Source of the DNA: Lysobacterales bacterium
GTDB taxonomy: Bacteria; Pseudomonadota; Gammaproteobacteria; Xanthomonadales; Xanthomonadaceae
DNA length: 64,000 nucleotides
Reading direction: 5' to 3'
Assembly: GCA_019510125.1 (NCBI GenBank)
Contig: JAEKKX010000003.1
Coordinates: forward strand, 186,001 to 250,000
The notes under the pieces were generated by a model, which searched no databases, had not been told where the DNA came from, and saw nothing but the letters and a program-made list of their open reading frames with translations. Shown in pieces: positions 57,641 through 64,000 of the stretch. Each line of letters starts with the position of its first letter. The first letter of the stretch is position 1. A program made the position numbers and the translations under genes.

Positions 57641-58152
57641 CCGCCCGCGCGCCGGTTCGCGACGAACGCTGCGGAGGCCCGCCGGTGGTCCGGCGGGCCG
57701 CCCCGGCCTGACCGGACCCGCACGAACCGCCCCGCTTGCGCTTGCCCACAGCCCTTGTGGGCAAGCAGTGGGGCAATCCTGTGGACAACCCGCTGCAGCC
57801 CAGTCGTGGCGGGCGTTGCAGGTGGTTTGGCGAAAATTTCGCCACCCGTTTTCCGGCGCCGGCGTGGCGAAAAAAACGCCAACCGCGCGCAGCCCGCGCC
57901 GCCACTGGGCTGCATCGGATCATCCACAACTTCGTGCACGGGTTGTCCACAGGCGCTGTGGATGACCGCGGGTGCATCGCCGCGAGCCAGCCCGAACCTC
58001 CGGTTTCGGCGCGGCCCGGGCGCGGCGCTCTCCTTGACATTCCGGTCGCGGGTCTAACTGCTCGGGTCCGACAGTGGGCCGTCCACTCGGTCGCACAAGA
58101 CTGTTGCACAGCGGTGGTGGATCGACGTCCGTGTTCCTCCTGTCCTGGGCGA
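57641..58152. other. 512-bp gene-free region with DnaA-box-like cluster
   Basis: Between two convergent genes, six 9-mers within one or two bases of the DnaA box TTATCCACA lie at 57742, 57756, 57780, 57920, 57943 and 57957 (the second, third and sixth on the minus strand). A 10-bp inverted repeat (57741-57750 and 57756-57765), the palindrome GGCGAAAATTTCGCC (57829-57843) and an A-run near 57870 also occur. The right part (58000-58152) shows nothing I can name apart from a TTGACA at 58034 without a matching -10. Confidence 0.5.
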
Positions 58153-58920
58153 TCAATCGGCGCGCAGCGGTGGGTAGCGGTAGACGAGGTGGGGATATGC
58201 CTGCTCTGCCGTCAATGCCATCTCGCGTACCAGGACTTCCTGTACCGCATCGAATGCGCCGAGGCACGACCCGTGCAATGGATCATCGAGGATGATGTGA
58301 CCGCCATCGCGCATGTGGGGCGCGCAGGTACGGATGACGTACTTGATGGGCTCGTAGATGTCGCAGTCGATATGCAAAACGCCCGGACTCACGCCTCCGG
58401 TAAGGACGTCAGGCAACGTTTCGTCGAATCGCCCCTGGATCACGGACAGGTGGTCGCCAAGGTCGTGGCTGGCGATGAACTCGCGCAGGCCGCCGAGGTC
58501 GGCGTCGTGGAAATCGCCTTCGCTGTGGAGGTCGCGCACCGCGTCCGTGATCGGCATGCCTTCGAAAGTGTCGAACGCATACACGCGGGACGTCCGCGCC
58601 AGGGACTTGAAGATCGACGCCATGAACACGGCGGAGCCGCCGCGGTAACTCCCGAACTCGAAGATGGGCGCATCCGCGGCCATCGCGTAGCGGAGCACGA
58701 GGAAAAGATTGCCCAGCTTCTGGTCCGACAGCAACGATCCTCGCGATCTGGCCGCCTCAATGGCCTGCATGAACACTCGATCCTCGGTGAGCGTGGTTTG
58801 CACCAGGTCGGCGAACTCCAGCCAGCAACCACGCAGGTGCCCTGCCCGGATGTCCCTGCCTTGCGACACATGCAAGGGATAAGCGAGTGGATTGAACAGG
58901 GGATCGGAGGATCCGGTCAT
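58153..58920 (-). CDS. TylF-like class I O-methyltransferase
   Basis: The 255-residue protein resembles the TylF/MycF (macrocin O-methyltransferase) family: LSDQKLGNLFLVLRYAM, motif I IFEFGSYRGGSAVFMASI (86-103), the acidic VYAFDTFEGMP, and the metal-site stretches LHIDCDIYEP and ILDDP. Relatives methylate sugars on natural products or lipids. GC content is visibly lower than in neighbours, and the first 40 residues are atypical, which hints at gene transfer. It overlaps the AlkB-type gene by 4 bp; an AAGGAG site precedes its ATG. Confidence 0.82.
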   Translation of the reverse strand: MTGSSDPLFNPLAYPLHVSQGRDIRAGHLRGCWLEFADLVQTTLTEDRVFMQAIEAARSRGSLLSDQKLGNLFLVLRYAMAADAPIFEFGSYRGGSAVFMASIFKSLARTSRVYAFDTFEGMPITDAVRDLHSEGDFHDADLGGLREFIASHDLGDHLSVIQGRFDETLPDVLTGGVSPGVLHIDCDIYEPIKYVIRTCAPHMRDGGHIILDDPLHGSCLGAFDAVQEVLVREMALTAEQAYPHLVYRYPPLRAD

Positions 58921-60008
58921 CTTGAAGTACTCCTTTCGGATGCGGCTGTGCGAAATATCGTGACCCGCGGGTCCACGACCCGGAACCACAGCGGCGGGCA
59001 CAGCGCGAGCAGGAACATCGCCGCGTAACCGCCCGGCAGTTGCGGGCTGTCGGCGTGGTGCAGCAGGACCTGGTAGCGCCTCCGCGGGGTCTCGTGGTGG
59101 TCCGAATGCCGCTGCAGGTGGAACAGCAGCAGGTTGCTGAGCAGGTAGTCGGAGTTCCACGAATGCAGGTGAGTGGTGCGCTCGTAGCGGCCGTCGGGCA
59201 GGCGTCGCCGCTCCAGGCCGTAGTGTTCGATGTAGTTGATGATCTCCAGCGCGCAGGCGGCGAAGCAGCCCTGCACCACGAAGTAGGCGACGCCGACCGG
59301 CCCCAGCCAGCCCGCGATGCCGGCCAGCAGCAGGCACCACAGCGCGCTCCAGCCCAGCAGTTCGTTGCGCGGGCTCCACCACGGGCGGCCCTGCGCGGCG
59401 AGGCGGCGCGCCTCCAGCCGCCAGGCGTTCGCGGTGTTGCGGGCGAGGGCGCGCGGCAGGAAGTGCCACAGCGACTGGCGGAAGCGCGCGCTGGAGGCGT
59501 CCTCCGGCGTGGACACGTGGACGTGGTGCCCGCGCACGTGCTCGATCTTGAAGCCGTGGTAGCCGACGCTGGTCAGCAGCAGGCCGCCTGCGGCGCGTTC
59601 GAGCCGGGTGTCCTTGTGGATCAGCTCATGGGCGACGTTGATCGCGAGCACGCCGCCGACGATGCCCTGCGACAGCAGCCAGCCGGCGACGCCCGCCGGG
59701 CCGAAGCCGGCGTGGACGAAATGCCAGCCCGACCACAGCATCACCCCGAACTGCGCCGGCAGCGCCGCCAGCGTCATCGCCGCGAACCAGCGGTCGCGCG
59801 CCAGCGCCGGCGCGTCGGCGACGCCGGGATTGCGCGGATCGTGGCCCAGCGCGTAGTCGGCCAGCGGCAGCAGCACGAACAGGAAGAACAGCGGGAACCA
59901 CGCCATCAGGTCGGGCCGGCCGCTGCGGGCGCCCAGCCAGGCGGCCGCGGGCATCAGCGCCGGGACCACGAACACGAACAGGAAGGCGTAGCGTTTCCAG
60001 GTCGGCAT
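58917..60008 (-). CDS. AlkB-type membrane hydroxylase (alkane 1-monooxygenase family)
   Basis: The 363-residue protein has about six membrane helices and the eight-histidine di-iron boxes of the family: HELIHK (H127, H131), EHVRGHH (H157, H161, H162) and LQRHSDHHE (H301, H304, H305), with H262 in NYIEHYGL. Family members hydroxylate alkanes or fatty chains. I chose ATG 60008 (MPTWKRY) over a GTG at 60038. No rubredoxin or ferredoxin is near. The methyltransferase gene overlaps its end, so hydroxylation and methylation may act on one lipid. Confidence 0.88.
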   Translation of the reverse strand: MPTWKRYAFLFVFVVPALMPAAAWLGARSGRPDLMAWFPLFFLFVLLPLADYALGHDPRNPGVADAPALARDRWFAAMTLAALPAQFGVMLWSGWHFVHAGFGPAGVAGWLLSQGIVGGVLAINVAHELIHKDTRLERAAGGLLLTSVGYHGFKIEHVRGHHVHVSTPEDASSARFRQSLWHFLPRALARNTANAWRLEARRLAAQGRPWWSPRNELLGWSALWCLLLAGIAGWLGPVGVAYFVVQGCFAACALEIINYIEHYGLERRRLPDGRYERTTHLHSWNSDYLLSNLLLFHLQRHSDHHETPRRRYQVLLHHADSPQLPGGYAAMFLLALCPPLWFRVVDPRVTIFRTAASERSTSR

Positions 60009-60094
60009 CGGCGTCCTCGGGACGGGGACGAATGCCACAGCCTACGCCCCTCGGCGCGATGCGCAACCCGGCGACGCCCAGCCGCGGCCCGGGG

Positions 60095-60100
60095 TATCCT
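60095..60100 (+). promoter_or_regulatory. Putative -10 element of putP
   Basis: TATCCT in GGGGTATCCTCGCCGC lies 42 bp before the putP ATG, like the boxes ahead of surE and rlmE. Confidence 0.35.
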
Positions 60101-60142
60101 CGCCGCTTCCCGATCCCGCCCGATCGCCGCCCGGAACCGCGC

Positions 60143-61651
60143 ATGACCGCAGGCCAACCGCTGCTCATCACCTTCGGCATCTACCTCGTCGCCATGATCC
60201 TGATCGGCGTGTGGGCGTGGCGCTCGACCCGCAGCTTCGACGACTACATCCTCGGCGGGCGTTCGCTGGGCAGCGTGGTGACCGCGCTGTCGGCCGGCGC
60301 CTCCGACATGAGCGGCTGGCTGCTGATGGGGCTGCCCGGCGCGCTGTACGTCGGCGGCGTGTCCGAGGCGTGGATCGCGCTGGGCCTGATCGCCGGCGCC
60401 TGGTGCAACTGGAAATTCGTCGCCGGCCCGCTGCGCGTGTACACCGAGCGCACCCGCAACGCGCTGACCCTGCCGGACTACTTCACCCACCGCTTCGAGG
60501 ATCGCCAGAAGCTGCTGCGGGTGTTTTCCGCGGTGGTGATCCTGGTGTTCTTCGCCGTGTACTGCGCCAGCGGCATCGTCGCCGGCGCGCGGCTGTTCGA
60601 GAGCGTGTTCGGCGTACCCTACGCGCAGGCGCTGTGGTGGGGCGCGGCGGCGACCATCCTCTACACGCTGATCGGCGGCTTCCTCGCGGTGAGCTGGACC
60701 GACACCGTGCAGGCGTCGCTGATGATCTTCGCGCTGGTGCTCACCCCGATCATGGTCGTGCTCGGCAGCGGCGGCCTCGGCCCCAGCCTCGCACTGATCG
60801 AGCAGATCGACCCGGCCAAGCTCGACTGGTTCAAGGGCGGTGCGCTGGGCGTCGTCGGCATCGTCTCGCTGCTCGCGTGGGGCCTGGGCTACTTCGGCCA
60901 GCCACACGTGCTGGCGCGGTTCATGGCCGCCGATTCGCTGACCACCATCCCCAAGGCGCGCCGGATCGGCATGACCTGGATGGTGCTGTGCCTGTTCGGC
61001 GCGATGGCGGTCGGCTTCTTCGGCAACGCCTACTTCGCCGAGCATCCCGACCAGGTCGGCCCGGTCGCCGCCAATTCCGAGCGCGTCTTCATCCAGCTCG
61101 CCACCGTGCTGTTCAACCCGTGGGTGGCCGGCGTGCTGCTCTCGGCGATCCTCGCCGCGATCATGAGCACGCTGTCGTGCCAGTTGCTGGTGTGCTCCAG
61201 CGCGCTGACCGAGGACTTCTACAAGGGTTTCCTGCGCCCGGGCGCGGGCCAGCGCGAGCTGGTGTGGTTCGGCCGCGCGATGGTGCTGTGCGTGGCGCTG
61301 CTCGCGATCTGGATCGCGCGCGACCCGGACAGCAAGGTCCTCGGCCTGGTCTCGTATGCGTGGGCCGGGTTCGGCGCCGCGTTCGGCCCGGTGGTGCTGT
61401 GCTCGCTGTTCTGGGGCCGCATGACCCGCAACGGCGCGCTCGCCGGCATGATCGCCGGCGCGGCGACCGTGATCCTGTGGAAGGAGATCGCGGTCAAGCA
61501 GTACGGCAACGGCCTGTACGAAATGGTGCCGGGCGTGATCGCGGCGACGATCGCGATCGTCCTCGTCAGCCGCCTCGGCAAACCGCCGTCGGACGCGGTG
61601 CAGTTCCGGCACAAGGGCGTGCAGGAGACGCTGAAGGTGCATGGGTATTGA
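60143..61651 (+). CDS. putP: Sodium/proline symporter
   Basis: The 502-residue protein has 13 hydrophobic helices of the SSS family. Early signatures are FDDYILGGRSLG and SAGASDMSGWLLMGLPGA, which match PutP; the later GYFGQPHVLARFMAADS and LLSAILAAIMSTLSCQLLVCSSALTED (in order, about 335-362) are also PutP-like. It imports proline with Na+. No putA lies nearby. The last six codons and stop form the first unit of a 17-bp tandem repeat. Confidence 0.93.
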   Translation: MTAGQPLLITFGIYLVAMILIGVWAWRSTRSFDDYILGGRSLGSVVTALSAGASDMSGWLLMGLPGALYVGGVSEAWIALGLIAGAWCNWKFVAGPLRVYTERTRNALTLPDYFTHRFEDRQKLLRVFSAVVILVFFAVYCASGIVAGARLFESVFGVPYAQALWWGAAATILYTLIGGFLAVSWTDTVQASLMIFALVLTPIMVVLGSGGLGPSLALIEQIDPAKLDWFKGGALGVVGIVSLLAWGLGYFGQPHVLARFMAADSLTTIPKARRIGMTWMVLCLFGAMAVGFFGNAYFAEHPDQVGPVAANSERVFIQLATVLFNPWVAGVLLSAILAAIMSTLSCQLLVCSSALTEDFYKGFLRPGAGQRELVWFGRAMVLCVALLAIWIARDPDSKVLGLVSYAWAGFGAAFGPVVLCSLFWGRMTRNGALAGMIAGAATVILWKEIAVKQYGNGLYEMVPGVIAATIAIVLVSRLGKPPSDAVQFRHKGVQETLKVHGY

Positions 61652-61717
61652 GGACGCCTGTGCACCGAGGGCGCGTGGATATCGAGGGCGCGTGGATACC
61701 GAGGGCGCATGAGTACC
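61633..61717 (+). repeat. Five 17-bp tandem repeats spanning the putP stop codon
   Basis: Units 61633-61649, 61650-61666, 61667-61683, 61684-61700 and 61701-61717 share GAGGGCGCGTGGATACC with drift; units 3 and 4 differ by one base. The first is coding (last putP codons) and the TGA stop bridges units 1 and 2. Confidence 0.88.
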
Positions 61718-61745
61718 GAAGCAGGCATGCCGCGACCCCCAACCC

Positions 61746-63280
<1,535 letters not shown>

Positions 63281-63388
63281 CGCCGGGGACGCCCGTCCGG
63301 GCGTCTGCAGCGCTTCCGGGGCGTCGGGGGGCGGCGCTCCGGCGCCGCAGGCGGCATACTGCGCGTCCTGTCCCGTGGAACTCCCGGT

Positions 63389-64000
63389 TTGTTCGAACGA
63401 TCCCGCAAGGGCGAGACCGCGCTGCTGATCCAGCCCCACGCCGGCGGCCCGCCCGAGGCCGACGTGCTGGAGGAATTCGCCGATCTCGCCCGCTCCGCCG
63501 GCGCCACCGTCGCGGCGCTGCTGCACGCCCGCATCGACCGCCCCAACGCCGCCATGCTCATCGGCAGCGGCAAGCTGGAGGAGGCCAAGGCCGCGGCCGA
63601 CGCCACCGGCGCCGACCTGGTGCTGGTCAACCACACGCTCTCGCCGGTGCAGGAGCGCAACCTCGAGAAGGCGCTCGGCCGCCGCGTGGTCGACCGCACC
63701 GGCCTGATCCTCGACATCTTCGCCCAGCGCGCGCGCAGCCACGAAGGCAAGCTCCAGGTCGAACTCGCGCAACTGCGGCACATGGCCACTCGCCTGGTCC
63801 GCGGCTGGACCCACCTGGAGCGCCAGCGCGGCGGTTCGATCGGCCTGCGCGGCCCCGGCGAGACCCAGCTCGAAACCGATCGCCGGCTGCTGCAGAAGCG
63901 CGTCGAACAGCTCCAGCGCCGGCTCGACAAGGTCGAGGTGCAGCACACCCAGATGCGTCGCGCCCGCGTGCGCAGCGAACTGCCGCGGGTGGCGCTGGTC
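63389..64000 (+). CDS. hflX: GTPase HflX, 3' end outside window
   Basis: The first 204 codons are present. The start is TTG at 63389, giving LFERSRKGETALLIQPH, which matches the HflX start (MFDRY... in E. coli); no ATG or GTG fits. The HflX-specific domain has NHTLSPVQERNLEKALGRRV, DRTGLILDIFAQRARSHEGK and LVRGWTHLERQRGG, GLRGPGETQLETDRRL. The GTP-binding domain lies beyond the edge. HflX splits stalled 70S ribosomes under heat stress. The miaA-hfq-hflX order is classical. Confidence 0.96.
   Translation, partial: MFERSRKGETALLIQPHAGGPPEADVLEEFADLARSAGATVAALLHARIDRPNAAMLIGSGKLEEAKAAADATGADLVLVNHTLSPVQERNLEKALGRRVVDRTGLILDIFAQRARSHEGKLQVELAQLRHMATRLVRGWTHLERQRGGSIGLRGPGETQLETDRRLLQKRVEQLQRRLDKVEVQHTQMRRARVRSELPRVALV

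Noticed and set aside
58034-58060. Sigma-70 promoter from TTGACA at 58034
   Set aside because: No acceptable -10 at 16-18 bp, and the strand faces the 3' end of a convergent gene.
57641-58152. Chromosome origin oriC
   Set aside because: Boxes are imperfect, there is no AT-rich unwinding region of the usual length, and dnaA/dnaN are not adjacent; kept only as a DnaA-box-like cluster.
60009-60038. Longer N-terminus of the AlkB-type protein from GTG 60038
   Set aside because: The added residues are not hydrophobic and the ATG at 60008 begins the first membrane helix directly.

Overview
This is a very GC-rich, gene-dense bacterial chromosome segment. Several blocks have the order seen in the Xanthomonadaceae/Lysobacteraceae: pyrG-kdsA-eno-ftsB-ispD-ispF-truD, surE-pcm-yqaA-nlpD, yhbY/rlmE-ftsH-folP and miaA-hfq-hflX. 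Together with a thermolysin-type protease, a gum-like exopolysaccharide cluster and a GTAG-type REP hairpin, this points to a Lysobacter or Luteimonas relative. The genus is inferred from gene order and not proven. I found no tRNA, rRNA, CRISPR array, IS element or phage gene.

Layout. 1-6.4 kb: after a truncated membrane protein, a run of minus-strand genes holds a methyltransferase, a DODA-type dioxygenase, a histone-deacetylase-like protein and a five-gene module. The module has two Roadblock proteins, a CvnD-like small GTPase and two unknown proteins, with a good sigma-54 promoter in front. 6.7-19.9 kb: HemJ, alkaline phosphatase, a dicarboxylate symporter, two NlpC/P60 hydrolases, SlyD, an M4 protease, a DadA-like oxidase followed by a Crp-family regulator, HutG and an EamA transporter. 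20-31.7 kb: a Wzx/Wzy-type exopolysaccharide locus. Seven genes run leftwards (OPX, PCP, flippase, polymerase, three glycosyltransferases) and the priming transferase runs rightwards. Two back-to-back sigma-54 promoters lie in the AT-rich gap between them. 31.8-36.2 kb: small unknown genes and parE, with a tandem repeat at the parE stop. 36.2-48.6 kb: housekeeping genes for CTP, KDO, enolase, divisome, isoprenoid and tRNA/protein repair functions, in tightly overlapping operons. 48.6-52.5 kb: DUF2946 protein plus copper-type TonB receptor, then an M15 peptidase-like lipoprotein and an Mth938-type protein. 52.5-57.6 kb: yhbY, rlmE, ftsH, folP and a secreted two-repeat protein. 57.6-60 kb: a DnaA-box-like cluster, a TylF-like methyltransferase and an AlkB-type hydroxylase. 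60-64 kb: PutP symporter, MiaA, Hfq and the start of HflX.

Themes. (1) Short degenerate tandem repeats (12-17 bp, once 90-99 bp) recur at eight places, five of them on or next to a stop codon. At parE the repeat builds a chain of micro-ORFs, each with its own Shine-Dalgarno sequence, leading into the next gene. (2) Three sigma-54 promoters serve the GTPase/Roadblock operon and both arms of the exopolysaccharide locus, suggesting shared RpoN control of surface behaviour. (3) Dispersed palindromes (GTAG REP pair, long MITE-like inverted repeat) sit between genes.
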